Positions 26,226 through 36,111 of a stretch of 64,000 bases of DNA are shown here, piece after piece (the first letter of the stretch is position 1; each line of letters starts with the position of its first letter). This stretch comes from Verrucomicrobiaceae bacterium (GTDB taxonomy: Bacteria > Verrucomicrobiota > Verrucomicrobiia > Verrucomicrobiales > DEV007): positions 50,735-114,734 of the forward strand of contig SHBV01000002.1 of assembly GCA_004211885.1 (NCBI GenBank), in the 5' to 3' direction. The notes under the pieces are model-generated. The model searched no databases. It saw only the letters and a list, made by a program, of their open reading frames with translations, and was not told the DNA's origin. The position numbers and the translations under genes were made by a program.

Positions 26226-27804
26226 AAATATTCATTTTATTGCATTGTTACTGGCATTTTTGACCGGCGCGATTTCCCTTTCACAAGAAATTATTTGGGT
26301 AAGGGTATTGAGTTTTGCTACTGCGAGCCGACCTGAAACATTTGCCCATACCTTGGGAAGTTTTCTCATTGGAATAGCAATCGGTGCAATGGTTGGACGT
26401 AGGATCTGCATTTCAAAACAGGACTTCATCTCATCCGCTGCTTGGATGCTTGGACTCGCATCGTTCATTTTCTATTTTTCATTACCGATCGCCGCTAAAA
26501 TAACTTCGGCTGATCATTATTGGCCTGTCCTTGGCATGGTATGTCTCACTGCGGCCGTTGCCGGTGGAATTTTTCCGCTCATATGCCAGTTATCAGCCGT
26601 TCAGGGGTCAGCGGGGAAAACAGTTTCTGTGGTGTATCTGGTTAACATTATTGGTGCAACTTTAGGATCTCTTTTCACTGGATTTGTTTTGTTCGATAAA
26701 ATGCCATTGAACCAGGTTGCCGGGGTCACGGCAACTGCAGGTGCGATTGCTGCCGCATTAGCCTTTGCAATGTCTAAAGCCACTGTACCAACTCGGTTCA
26801 TAGGAATCACTTTTGCCTTGCTTGTAGCTATTGCCCCGACCTTTCTTGGTAAATCAATTTTCTCAGGATTCCTGGAAAATTTGCAATATGAAAAAAAATA
26901 TCCTAGGGATCAGCCGTTCAAAAAAATAGTGCAGAACAGGAGCGGCATCATCACTGTTGATGATGCAATAAATCCGGGAGACGCTGATATTGTATATGGG
27001 GGAGGTATTTATGATGGACGGTACGCTGTAGATCCACGATCTCCGAACGGTATATATCGTTGTTACATGATAGCGGCTCTTCATCCAGAGCCGGCTAATG
27101 TTTTAGAAATTGGATTCAGTAGTGGATCTTGGGCGGCCGCACTGTTAAGGCATGAAGCTTTAAAGGAATTGCAGATTGTCGAAATAAACCCCGGATACCT
27201 TGAGATTATAAAAGAGTATGAAGAGCACAGAGGGATACCTGAACATCCTAAAGTTATGATACATATTGACGATGGGCGTCGCTGGCTGCGACGACAGCCT
27301 GACAAAGTAAAGTTCGATTTCATGCTAATGAACACTACGTTTCACTGGCGAAGCTACGCTTCAAATTTACTATCTGTTGAGTTTTTAAATTTATGCAAGA
27401 AGCACCTTCAGCCAGGAGGCGTAGTGTTTTATAATACTACGGGCAGTGATGAGGTAGTCCATACAGCTGCCCAGGTCTTTGAACATGTTACGGAGGTCGG
27501 CAATTTTGTGGCAGCCTCTGATAGTCCATTTAATATTAATTCAGAGCAAAGACGTAAAAATTTGCTCCGGTTCAAAGATGATGATGGTTCCCCTACCTTT
27601 TTAAGAACAGCCGAGTTCAAATCTGAACTTGAACGGTTAGTGAAAATGGAATTACCAGAGCTTGGGGAAAAAAAGAGATCATCTAAAAAATTTGATGTGA
27701 TCACTGACGATAATATGGCTTCTGAATTTACTGGGAGACAAGGATATTGGTTCTCTAAGAAGAATAGCTGGGCCAACTTGTTTCGAAAAATCAAAAAGAA
27801 CTGA
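26212..27804 (+). CDS. Membrane protein with C-terminal spermidine-synthase-like (Rossmann) domain
   Basis: 530 residues. The first ~200 residues are six or more helices beginning with the same kind of motif as the preceding protein (LSQEIIWVRVLSFATASRPE). A soluble domain follows from about 230: VLEIGFSSGSWAAALLRHE (S-adenosyl binding loop), LQIVEINPGYLEIIKEY, HIDDGRRWLRRQ and LQPGGVVFYN. This is the aminopropyltransferase/spermidine-synthase superfamily; whether it makes a polyamine or methylates something else cannot be told. The stop codon overlaps the folA start by 1 nt (TGATG). Confidence 0.72.
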   Translation: MLSNKNIHFIALLLAFLTGAISLSQEIIWVRVLSFATASRPETFAHTLGSFLIGIAIGAMVGRRICISKQDFISSAAWMLGLASFIFYFSLPIAAKITSADHYWPVLGMVCLTAAVAGGIFPLICQLSAVQGSAGKTVSVVYLVNIIGATLGSLFTGFVLFDKMPLNQVAGVTATAGAIAAALAFAMSKATVPTRFIGITFALLVAIAPTFLGKSIFSGFLENLQYEKKYPRDQPFKKIVQNRSGIITVDDAINPGDADIVYGGGIYDGRYAVDPRSPNGIYRCYMIAALHPEPANVLEIGFSSGSWAAALLRHEALKELQIVEINPGYLEIIKEYEEHRGIPEHPKVMIHIDDGRRWLRRQPDKVKFDFMLMNTTFHWRSYASNLLSVEFLNLCKKHLQPGGVVFYNTTGSDEVVHTAAQVFEHVTEVGNFVAASDSPFNINSEQRRKNLLRFKDDDGSPTFLRTAEFKSELERLVKMELPELGEKKRSSKKFDVITDDNMASEFTGRQGYWFSKKNSWANLFRKIKKN

Positions 27805-28313
27805 TGAAATTATCTCTCATTGCCGCGATGGATGAGAATAAGCTGATTGGCAGCGCGGAAGGTGGCCTTCCGTGGCAAGGCATTGAACAGGACAGGGATC
27901 ATTTCCGCTCTTACGTTGAAGGAAAGGCGTTACTGCTTGGAAGAAAAACTTTTGAGGAAATGAAAGGTTGGTTTGATACAGACCATAGGCCATATATTCT
28001 TACAAGGGATCGAAATTATGTACCTGAAATCTCAGCAAAAGTCGCATTTTCTTTTGATGAGGTAATCATTCAGGCTGAAAAAGAAAGAGAGAATGAGCTT
28101 GTCGTTTGTGGTGGTGCGGCAATCTATGAACGAGCTATCGATTCTGCAGACTTAATCATTCTTACGATTCTACATAGTACATTCATAGTTCAAAGTGAAC
28201 CCAAATTTTTTCCTAAATGGGACCCCAAAAAATTTATTGAAATTTCGAGACGGGAATTTGCCCCTTCAGAGAATAATGATTTTGGTATGTCTATAGTGCA
28301 TTTACAATCTTAA
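27804..28313 (+). CDS. folA: Dihydrofolate reductase
   Basis: 169 residues. DHFR features: MKLSLIAAMDENKLIGSAEGGLPW (substrate loop with G-x-L-P-W), acid residue in EQDRDHFRSY, LLLGRKTFEEM (NADPH-binding), RPYILTRD and VVCGGAAIYERAIDSADLIILT (G-G-x-x-I-Y motif). It makes tetrahydrofolate from dihydrofolate with NADPH. It is translationally coupled to the spermidine-synthase-like gene (TGATG), an uncommon pairing. Converges with pbpC. Confidence 0.88.
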   Translation: MKLSLIAAMDENKLIGSAEGGLPWQGIEQDRDHFRSYVEGKALLLGRKTFEEMKGWFDTDHRPYILTRDRNYVPEISAKVAFSFDEVIIQAEKERENELVVCGGAAIYERAIDSADLIILTILHSTFIVQSEPKFFPKWDPKKFIEISRREFAPSENNDFGMSIVHLQS

Positions 28314-28335
28314 CAATTTAGAACGCACCTTTTTT

Positions 28336-28365
28336 CAAGGCCAATTAATACGATAAGGCCTATTG
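28336..28365. terminator. Weak inverted repeat between convergent folA and pbpC
   Basis: CAAGGCC and GGCCTATTG pair with one bulged base and a 14-nt loop, in the 57-nt space between the two stop codons. There is no run of T after the stem on either strand, so it is at best a weak or factor-dependent terminator. Confidence 0.25.
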
Positions 28366-28370
28366 TCAAT

Positions 28371-30632
28371 TTAGCGGACTGTGATCCGCGCGGTGCTACT
28401 GCCACTCTTGATGCTGGCCCTTATCAAGTAATTGCCAGGGCTAAGAGTGAGGTAAGGATCAGTGAGGGGCTTCCCATTCACATTCCATCTAGTTTGATCA
28501 GCATCGGATGACAGAGTGATCCTTTGTTGATCAGCAGGTATTTCAGGATCTATACGGAAAGAGGCGCCGTCATTGGGACTCAGTATCCTTGGTCCCCCAT
28601 TCAGTGATGGCCTGACACTTGCCGAAAGATCATTGTCCTTGGTAGCGCACCAGTTGGCATATTCTTCAGGTAATTGGATATTACCATTTGAGTCATAAAA
28701 TTCCATAGAGTCTTTCAAAGGTTCAGTCCCTTGAAGAAATATTTCTTCAATTAAAATTTTTGTGTTCTTGCAAGGTAATAGTCCCGTCAGACTATCAATC
28801 TTTGTTCGCGAAGCTGTACTCTCAGCCAGAGGTTGTGACTCTTTGGATTTTGCTAAATAGATAAACATTTCTTTCCATGCAGGAGCAGCACTTTCAATGG
28901 TCAGTGAGCCGTTCATGGGCCTGCCGTTCAGGTTACCAAACCAAACTGCAACTGTATAATTTTTATCATAACCGACTGTCCATGCGTCACGATATGAACT
29001 GCTGGTTCCTGTCTTGACCGCCGCACGATGATCCTTGATGTGCAGGCTAGAGTGCCGCCCGAACGAAGAGGAGCGAGCCTCATTATCAGCGAGAATATCT
29101 GTAATAATTTTAACTGATTCTTCGGAAACTATTCGTTTGGGCCTTAGCACCGTGTTTTCTGAAAATATGGGAGGAATAACCAAACCGGTTCTCGCAAGAT
29201 TAGAGTATGCCGAGGCAAGGTCGAGTAACCGAATCTTACGGTTACCTAAAACAAACCCGGCACCGAGATCATCGATTGATTCACTAGTTTTGATGCCGAA
29301 TTGAGTTGTAAAATCAAAGCTTTTCCTCGGGCCGGTAAGACTCAGAGCATAGACTGCCGGAACGTTCAATGATGATGCAAGCGCATTGCGCACACGCACG
29401 GGACCATTGAATTTGTGATTAAAATTTTTGGGTTCATAAGCTCTAAATTTATTGGGAATGGAGTCTGCAGTGTCAGGAAGTAAACTCGAGGCTGTGAATT
29501 TTCTTTCTTCAATACCCAATAAATACACGAAAGGTTTTAGAGTCGAACCGGCCTGTCTCCATACTAGGGGCGCATTGTAGGATCTTTCCGTTGAACCATC
29601 CTTGGTGCTTATAGATGAAATCGCACGGACATATCCTGTGGCATTTTCAATTACTACCATTCCCGCATTGCGGATACTGTGTCTGTTAAGCAAGTTGAGT
29701 CGGTTCACAAGAATCTCATCAGCACTTTTTTGAATTGATGAGTCGAGCGTGGTCAGAGTCGGATCACTTTTGGAGATATTCTCAGTATTTTTTAAAACCG
29801 CTTCCACAAAGGCCGGAGCTGATGTTGGTGGCAATTTACGGTGAGCCACCGGAGGATTGTTGGCTAGTCTTTCAGACTGTGCTGTTGATAGCATACCCAG
29901 TTCTTGGAGTCTTTTAATTGATCTCAAATATTTTGAATTGGCATTTTCTGGTCTTAGCCAAGGGTTGTATTTTGTTGGAGAATGAGGTAATCCGGCTATA
30001 AAAATGGATTCGGCCAGCGTAAGAGAAGATGCAGATTTTCCGAAATAAGACCAGGTAGCAGCTTCGGGTCCAAGTCGACGGTTCCCATAGTCCAACCGGT
30101 TGATGTACGACTCCAATATTTCTTCTTTGTTCCACATCCGTTCTAATTTCAAAGCTGATAGAGCTTCTTTAATTTTTGAGTTTAAAGATCGGTCTTTGCG
30201 TTTGTTGGCCAATTTAACGGTTTGTTGGCTGATAGTTGATGCGCCTGAAAGGTGATCAGTATGAGTGAGAGTGCGGTAAGCGGCAGCAAATACTGCATAA
30301 AAATCTATACCTTTGTGGGCTTTGTAACGGTGATCCTCTAATGCGATTGTGACTTTTGGCAGGTGCTTTCCCATTTTGTTCATGGGTATAGGGACATGGA
30401 CTCTGGCTTCAGCATTAGATATCTGAGCAATAATCTTCCCTTCACGGTCTAGTAGGACCGGAGTCCCATTGAGGTCTTCGAAAAGACTCTTTGGTAGTGG
30501 ACTCCGATTAACTGCAATCTCCAAGGACAAAGAAGCAATCCACAAAATAATTGGAACAAAAATGAAAAAGAACAAAACAGTCCTTCGAACAAAAGGCCTA
30601 CTCTTTGGATGTAGTGAATTTAAATCATTCAT
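28371..30632 (-). CDS. pbpC: Penicillin-binding protein 1C
   Basis: 753 residues with one N-terminal membrane anchor (about 18-40). Glycosyltransferase domain: ALEDHRYKAHKGID with catalytic Glu99, and ASTISQQTVKLA. Transpeptidase domain: S363-T-L-K366, S421-L-N423 and K540-T-G. A short C-terminal beta-sandwich (about 665-753) fits the BiPBP_C module of the PBP1C class. It polymerises and crosslinks peptidoglycan. Its ATG overlaps the stop of the alpha-2-macroglobulin gene by 4 nt, the classic yfhM-pbpC pairing. Confidence 0.95.
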   Translation of the reverse strand: MNDLNSLHPKSRPFVRRTVLFFFIFVPIILWIASLSLEIAVNRSPLPKSLFEDLNGTPVLLDREGKIIAQISNAEARVHVPIPMNKMGKHLPKVTIALEDHRYKAHKGIDFYAVFAAAYRTLTHTDHLSGASTISQQTVKLANKRKDRSLNSKIKEALSALKLERMWNKEEILESYINRLDYGNRRLGPEAATWSYFGKSASSLTLAESIFIAGLPHSPTKYNPWLRPENANSKYLRSIKRLQELGMLSTAQSERLANNPPVAHRKLPPTSAPAFVEAVLKNTENISKSDPTLTTLDSSIQKSADEILVNRLNLLNRHSIRNAGMVVIENATGYVRAISSISTKDGSTERSYNAPLVWRQAGSTLKPFVYLLGIEERKFTASSLLPDTADSIPNKFRAYEPKNFNHKFNGPVRVRNALASSLNVPAVYALSLTGPRKSFDFTTQFGIKTSESIDDLGAGFVLGNRKIRLLDLASAYSNLARTGLVIPPIFSENTVLRPKRIVSEESVKIITDILADNEARSSSFGRHSSLHIKDHRAAVKTGTSSSYRDAWTVGYDKNYTVAVWFGNLNGRPMNGSLTIESAAPAWKEMFIYLAKSKESQPLAESTASRTKIDSLTGLLPCKNTKILIEEIFLQGTEPLKDSMEFYDSNGNIQLPEEYANWCATKDNDLSASVRPSLNGGPRILSPNDGASFRIDPEIPADQQRITLSSDADQTRWNVNGKPLTDPYLTLSPGNYLIRASIKSGSSTARITVR

Positions 30633-33600
30633 TTGTGATCAACAAAAAGCGTTGTCTTGTTTCCAAGGCCATTGAAGCGGGGCTCATACATTGGCGTTAT
30701 CGTGCAGGCAGGCCAGCAGAATTGTCCCGCAGAAGTGACCCTTGCCAGTAGGGAGTAAGTATTTTCTCCTTTGTTTAAACGATTAAAATATAGTCTCGCA
30801 TTACTGTCCCTCAGTTCTGAGTGGTCAAGATAAAGTCCTTTTTTTTCAGTTCCCTGAGGAAGTGAATAAAATGCAGCCACTTGTGCCAGATTGAAATTTA
30901 CAACTTCAAGAGAAGCAGCCAATTCATCAGTTACTGCTACAAAAAAATGATCCCGCTCGCTTAATAATCGATAAGTGATCAACACTTCGTCACCAATCAT
31001 TAGTGGATTTTCCGGTGTGCCGGCCCTGTTCGGATTGGTCAGATTCTGGATAACGCGTTCTATTCTAATGCCCCGATCCTCCCTCTTGGAATTTTCTTCA
31101 TTTCTTAAAACCGAAGCATTTGCCAGATAATAGATAGGATGTTTATCATTTTTGATTTTGATAGTGCTGAGATTAGTGAGCGGTTGTTTTTTCCATGCAA
31201 CAGATAACAGGTTCTTTGATATAAGATCGGCTTTGACCAGTTCCTTTTTAAAAGGTTCATAATTATCTTTTTCCATCATTGATCTTATAGACATGAGAAG
31301 CCAAAGATTCTCTTGCGTAGATAAGTTTCTGGAATCGTCCATGACGGAAAGTAATTGATTTCGAAAATGAGGTTCCTTTTTTTCTTTCCACTGCGCGTTC
31401 GAAACTGTGCTGAGAGCAATGTATTTGACCGCGTCGGACCGGTTCGTCGAATAAAAGTTTTCGGGGTCAAAGACTTCTTTAGGTGAAAGATCACCAATTT
31501 CACTAGCAAGTAATCGGATCTCTTCGCGCATGATTCCATGAGCATGCATGGCCAGAGCGAGAAATGCTCGGGACTCTTCCCTCAGAAGGTTTCTGCTCAG
31601 ATAAAGTTCTTCGATAGCGCTGATAGGTTTTTTATTTGAAAGGAACTTACTATCTATAAATACCGCAAATGCTCTAAGATCCCCTTCATCATTTGTACGG
31701 CCCTGAACGATGGAATCGAGAGCCATCAGAAGCTTGTGTTCGAGTCCAGTGGGAATGTTATAATTTAATTTTTTACATTCATTAATAAGCCATGCGGCTT
31801 GAACTGTTACATAGGAGTTTGGGGATGATGATCCTGACCAGTACGGCAGAAATCCTTCGCTGTTTAAATTCTGAGCAATATATTTTATACCCTCTTCTAT
31901 GGTGAACCTGTAATTTCTATGCTTTTGTCCGAGCGCTGGAAGATACTGTAGTAAATCAGCGAGCTGAATGTATCCGAGCAATTTACTCGTACGCTGTTCA
32001 AAGCAACCGTGAGGATATTCAAGCAGCTCGGGCAGGCCCTGAAATTTAGGAAGAAAGGGTGATCGTGAAAAAGTAATACCAAAATCGCCTTCGGATTTCT
32101 CCCATATTTTAGGTGCAGTTTTCGAGAAGACGAATTCTGGCACATCTTCAGGAACTTTACCATAAGTGCCTGTCCTTTGCATTATGCCAGGCCTAAGAAT
32201 CGGCAATGTGATTTCGACCTCGTCCGTAATTTTAGTGTTTCCGAGGATGCTGGCTTTGAAAAGCACTGTCACTTCGGACATTCCTTTTTTGACTTTTGCT
32301 CTTAAATCGAATGTGCCTGGAACATTCTTATTGAGCGGTCCGATTTCGTATTGCTCTTTTTCAAGGTTCGTTATTCCTTCTCCGGATTTGCAATTGATCA
32401 GAACTTTGGCATTATCCATTACTTTCTGTCTGAGAATGGCTCTTAATACAATTTCATCTCCGTTTCGGATAAATCTAGGTAGTGCGGGTTCAATCATCAG
32501 ACCCTTACTCACCTCAAAATGAGCTTTTCCCTTTCCGAATTTGTGATCTTTCGTTTGACCGACTGCTGTTACCCGGAAAGAAGTGAGATTATCCGGCGCC
32601 TTGAATTTAAATGTGACTCTTCCCTGATCATCTGTTCTGAGTCCTGTCATCCAGAATGCACGTGCAAGAAAATTTGAACGTGGCTGCTTCTTTTGTTGCT
32701 GCATATCCATTCCACCGCCACCGATAAGAAACCCCTTTTCCGTCACGTCCTCCTCTTCGAAACCCTCGATATGATTATCGAGGGCATGGTAAGTTGCGAC
32801 GTTATGTCTTCTTTCCGGGTAAAATCTGGGAATGATTGGAGGCAGTTTCCAATCTCCAAGTTTGAGGACAGCCTCGTCCACGGCCATGACAGTCAGATCG
32901 GCATTGGCTATTGGTTTGCCGTTACTGGTTACCAAGATTGTTCCGGAACTGGTTTCCCTTGGTTCAATCTGTGAATTTTCCATTACCACATTGATGTCCA
33001 AGTTTAATTCTTCCCGTATAACATTGATTTTTGCTCGACCGAAGCGTTCGGCTGGAATCTTCTCCTTATCTCCCGGCCTAATGAGATAAACTGTTACGAA
33101 AGCATTTGGAAAATAATTTTCTCTGATAGGAATTTCAATTTTGCTAGCGTTGTTTTTCAGATCAACAACGAACTGATCAATTACCTTATCCGTTTCAATA
33201 CTTACCCAGGCCTTGCCTCCAAAAGGTGCCTCCATTGCAAGGGTAGCTGTTTCTCCGGGCCGATATGTTTCTTTGTCCGTCGAAATATTGAACCCATCGC
33301 TACTGCGAATGGGATACCTTGCTCTGGCCTCACCCGCTAGAAGTACTGAGTCACTACAACGCAGAGAATCCCCTTTCAGATGACAGACTGCAACGTAACG
33401 GCCAGGTTTGCCGTTCACCTTGATGTTCAAGGCCGTTTCATTATTTTCTAGTTCATTATTAAAAGAGGCGACTTTAATATGTTCATTAAAGTTTCGGTAC
33501 CTGAAAATTCCTGGATCAATTTCTTCTTTCACTGTCCGGGATTCGATTCGGAAAATTTCAATGACAGCTTCTTTTCCGCCAGTGAGTTGATTGTTTGGGC

Positions 33601-36109
33601 CCATAGTGGCGAGCTTAATCTCCAAAGAAGGTTCTGGTTCTTTGTAAATTGGCGTCAGGTCAATTCCAAGGATCTGATCAGACGGTTGCAGGTGACCGTA
33701 CAAACCATTAGAAATTGTTCTGCCTTCAGGGGAAACAATATCCACTGTAAATTCGAAACCATACCTTGCTCTGCTAAATGGTTCATCTTCCGGGATCTTG
33801 AGTTCTAATGTTCCAGATCCATTTTTATCTAACTTAAACTCTCCTTCAGCAGATTTTAGATAAGGTTTCTTCAATGGGTCTTTTGAGTATCGATCATTAG
33901 TGATACCCACAATGTCGGAAGGTATGTATTCCTCGTGCCAGTGAATTGACCACCGGGCAATTGCTCCGCTGTTCGGTGCACCATGAAAATAATTAGATTG
34001 TATTGCTATCTGGGCGGTGTTTCCTTTTATTTTACTGGCATTTGTGATGTTAACCTCGAACAGTGGTACCCTGTACTCCTCGACCTGAATATATTCCATG
34101 CCATAACCATTGGTGCTCAAACGATAGCTACCGATCTTGACGTCTTTTGGAATTTGCCACTCTGTTTCCCATCCTCCAAATTCATCGGTTCTTGTTTGAC
34201 CTTCAATTACGGTCTTGCCTGAGTACCCTTCGGATATCTTCCATGAAACAGGAACATTAACAGCACTGATGAGCTTTTCTCCTCCCTGAAGCCGGATCAT
34301 CCCCTTGAATTTAGCTGAGGAACCGGGCCTGTAGAGATTACGATCCGAAAATATAAAACTTCTGGGTGTATTTTTTGTTCCTGAACTGACCCAGCCAGAG
34401 TTGTAAAATGTTTGCCTATTGATGAATGCGACTGCAGTACCACCTCCGGGCGAATCAATCAGAAGGTGGCTGGCACTTGGTTTGGTTTTTCTATTATTAA
34501 TAGTTACCGATCTTATTAAGTTCCTATCAAAATAACAAATTCCCTCATCGTTACTGATTGAGGTGCCTAACAATGTATTATTACTTGCGACTAGGCGTGC
34601 CCTCAGTCCTGACACTGAGTCCGCATCGGACATTTTCTGTATTTTGGCAAGAAGTTTATTTCTGGTCTGCTTTTGTGAAACGAGGAACTCCGTAAAGAAA
34701 ATCACTGAACGGTTAGCTATAAGTTTATCGGATTTTGTTGGAGCTGAAACTTCAAGCAAGTACGCACCGTCCGGGAGAGGACCTTTCTTTTCCGGTTTCC
34801 ATTCGATGTCCCGATAAATGCTTTCATTTTTAGGGGCTCCGGGGAATTCTCCTTCGGCAATAGTTTGTAGTGATAACTGATCAACAAGTAGTTCTCCTGT
34901 CTGGTAGAGGCGTTGCCGGGCCACTCCTATTTTATGTTCAGGTATTTTAGCCAGACGCCAGCTAGTTTGTCCGGTATTTGCATGAAGAAATTTCATTTTT
35001 AATCCGATCGCCGAACGGGTGAAATACATAGTGCTTGGAAAATAGATTGAAGGTCTCAGACCATTAAATGTGACCTCATTCATGGTGTCCCCGTCCATTT
35101 GATATCCTGAAGTTCCGAGCAGTTTTGAACTGGAGTGTATTTTATATGTTTCTTGAGGATCAAATTGACCTCGTAACTTGACGTATCTACCCTCAACAAT
35201 TTTCTGAAGATTTTGAACGTGAGGCTCAACGCTCATGACTTGGTCTGTAACTCCTTTCGGATCGACTCTCTGATTAAATTTAAGAATGATTTCAAGTCCC
35301 CCGAAAACATCCTGATGAGTTTCAGCATTTTCAAGTTTTAAGGGCTCTGTTTTACCTAAAGGAAAAACTTTCAAATAAGGAATAAGAGTTTCAGTTTCCG
35401 CGTCTCTGATGCCATCAATAACAAGATCGATATTGCGATTTACAGGAAGAGGCTCTGCAGGCTCAACGAAAAGAGAGTCACCGACATTTGGAGCCTTAGG
35501 GTCATTTTTTTCGGGCTCAGTATTAAGTGTTGGCAGAAAGATATTAGCTTCAAAACGTTCCCGGGTAATATGGTCCTGAAAATATATTGTTTCACGTGCA
35601 CCTAAGAACTGGATTTTATAATTAAATAATAGCGGCACGCTGGGCTTTTGTCCGAGGCCGGATCTATTGAGGCGGAACTTTGTACTAACATTTAGCTCAT
35701 GTGCTTTAAATGAACGGTCAATCCATTGATCATAATTTAGAGGCGTGCCGTCCAACTTATTAAGATTGGGGGCTAAAGTTGCTTTGTATGACTGTCCCGG
35801 AATGACCGGGCCCCTGATCGTGTAGATAACTTCAGTTTGGCTTTTCCACTTAAAATCATATTCCACTTTAGGTTTGAATATTAGAGGATTAATGGTGCCC
35901 GAATGTCCGATACTTTCTGGCTTAATCATAGATTCCGCAAAGTAGAGTGCCATGTTTTGACCCGGTACTATGTTTCCGGATCCGGGCCGTAGCCTGATGG
36001 AATTATTAAGTTCCTGAGCCAGGATAGATCCTATATTTGTACTGATTAATACAATGAGTAGGAAAGATCTTAACATGGGAGGCATCAGTGCTGAGACGAT
36101 ATGATTCAT
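30629..36109 (-). CDS. Bacterial alpha-2-macroglobulin
   Basis: 1826 residues, exported (hydrophobic segment LRSFLLIVLISTNIGSIL near residues 13-30; no lipobox, so not a lipoprotein like E. coli YfhM). MG and bait-region domains are followed by the A2M family block FWMTGLRTDDQGRVTFKFKAPDNLTSFRVTAVG, and an intact thioester site near residue 1369 (PHGC-F-E-Q, Cys1369 to Gln1372). The thioester traps attacking proteases covalently, a defence partner of PBP1C. The start could also be at codon 9 or 12. TGA overlaps pbpC; the upstream TPR gene ends 2 nt before it. Confidence 0.93.
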   Translation of the reverse strand: MNHIVSALMPPMLRSFLLIVLISTNIGSILAQELNNSIRLRPGSGNIVPGQNMALYFAESMIKPESIGHSGTINPLIFKPKVEYDFKWKSQTEVIYTIRGPVIPGQSYKATLAPNLNKLDGTPLNYDQWIDRSFKAHELNVSTKFRLNRSGLGQKPSVPLLFNYKIQFLGARETIYFQDHITRERFEANIFLPTLNTEPEKNDPKAPNVGDSLFVEPAEPLPVNRNIDLVIDGIRDAETETLIPYLKVFPLGKTEPLKLENAETHQDVFGGLEIILKFNQRVDPKGVTDQVMSVEPHVQNLQKIVEGRYVKLRGQFDPQETYKIHSSSKLLGTSGYQMDGDTMNEVTFNGLRPSIYFPSTMYFTRSAIGLKMKFLHANTGQTSWRLAKIPEHKIGVARQRLYQTGELLVDQLSLQTIAEGEFPGAPKNESIYRDIEWKPEKKGPLPDGAYLLEVSAPTKSDKLIANRSVIFFTEFLVSQKQTRNKLLAKIQKMSDADSVSGLRARLVASNNTLLGTSISNDEGICYFDRNLIRSVTINNRKTKPSASHLLIDSPGGGTAVAFINRQTFYNSGWVSSGTKNTPRSFIFSDRNLYRPGSSAKFKGMIRLQGGEKLISAVNVPVSWKISEGYSGKTVIEGQTRTDEFGGWETEWQIPKDVKIGSYRLSTNGYGMEYIQVEEYRVPLFEVNITNASKIKGNTAQIAIQSNYFHGAPNSGAIARWSIHWHEEYIPSDIVGITNDRYSKDPLKKPYLKSAEGEFKLDKNGSGTLELKIPEDEPFSRARYGFEFTVDIVSPEGRTISNGLYGHLQPSDQILGIDLTPIYKEPEPSLEIKLATMGPNNQLTGGKEAVIEIFRIESRTVKEEIDPGIFRYRNFNEHIKVASFNNELENNETALNIKVNGKPGRYVAVCHLKGDSLRCSDSVLLAGEARARYPIRSSDGFNISTDKETYRPGETATLAMEAPFGGKAWVSIETDKVIDQFVVDLKNNASKIEIPIRENYFPNAFVTVYLIRPGDKEKIPAERFGRAKINVIREELNLDINVVMENSQIEPRETSSGTILVTSNGKPIANADLTVMAVDEAVLKLGDWKLPPIIPRFYPERRHNVATYHALDNHIEGFEEEDVTEKGFLIGGGGMDMQQQKKQPRSNFLARAFWMTGLRTDDQGRVTFKFKAPDNLTSFRVTAVGQTKDHKFGKGKAHFEVSKGLMIEPALPRFIRNGDEIVLRAILRQKVMDNAKVLINCKSGEGITNLEKEQYEIGPLNKNVPGTFDLRAKVKKGMSEVTVLFKASILGNTKITDEVEITLPILRPGIMQRTGTYGKVPEDVPEFVFSKTAPKIWEKSEGDFGITFSRSPFLPKFQGLPELLEYPHGCFEQRTSKLLGYIQLADLLQYLPALGQKHRNYRFTIEEGIKYIAQNLNSEGFLPYWSGSSSPNSYVTVQAAWLINECKKLNYNIPTGLEHKLLMALDSIVQGRTNDEGDLRAFAVFIDSKFLSNKKPISAIEELYLSRNLLREESRAFLALAMHAHGIMREEIRLLASEIGDLSPKEVFDPENFYSTNRSDAVKYIALSTVSNAQWKEKKEPHFRNQLLSVMDDSRNLSTQENLWLLMSIRSMMEKDNYEPFKKELVKADLISKNLLSVAWKKQPLTNLSTIKIKNDKHPIYYLANASVLRNEENSKREDRGIRIERVIQNLTNPNRAGTPENPLMIGDEVLITYRLLSERDHFFVAVTDELAASLEVVNFNLAQVAAFYSLPQGTEKKGLYLDHSELRDSNARLYFNRLNKGENTYSLLARVTSAGQFCWPACTITPMYEPRFNGLGNKTTLFVDHK

Positions 36110-36111
36110 TG

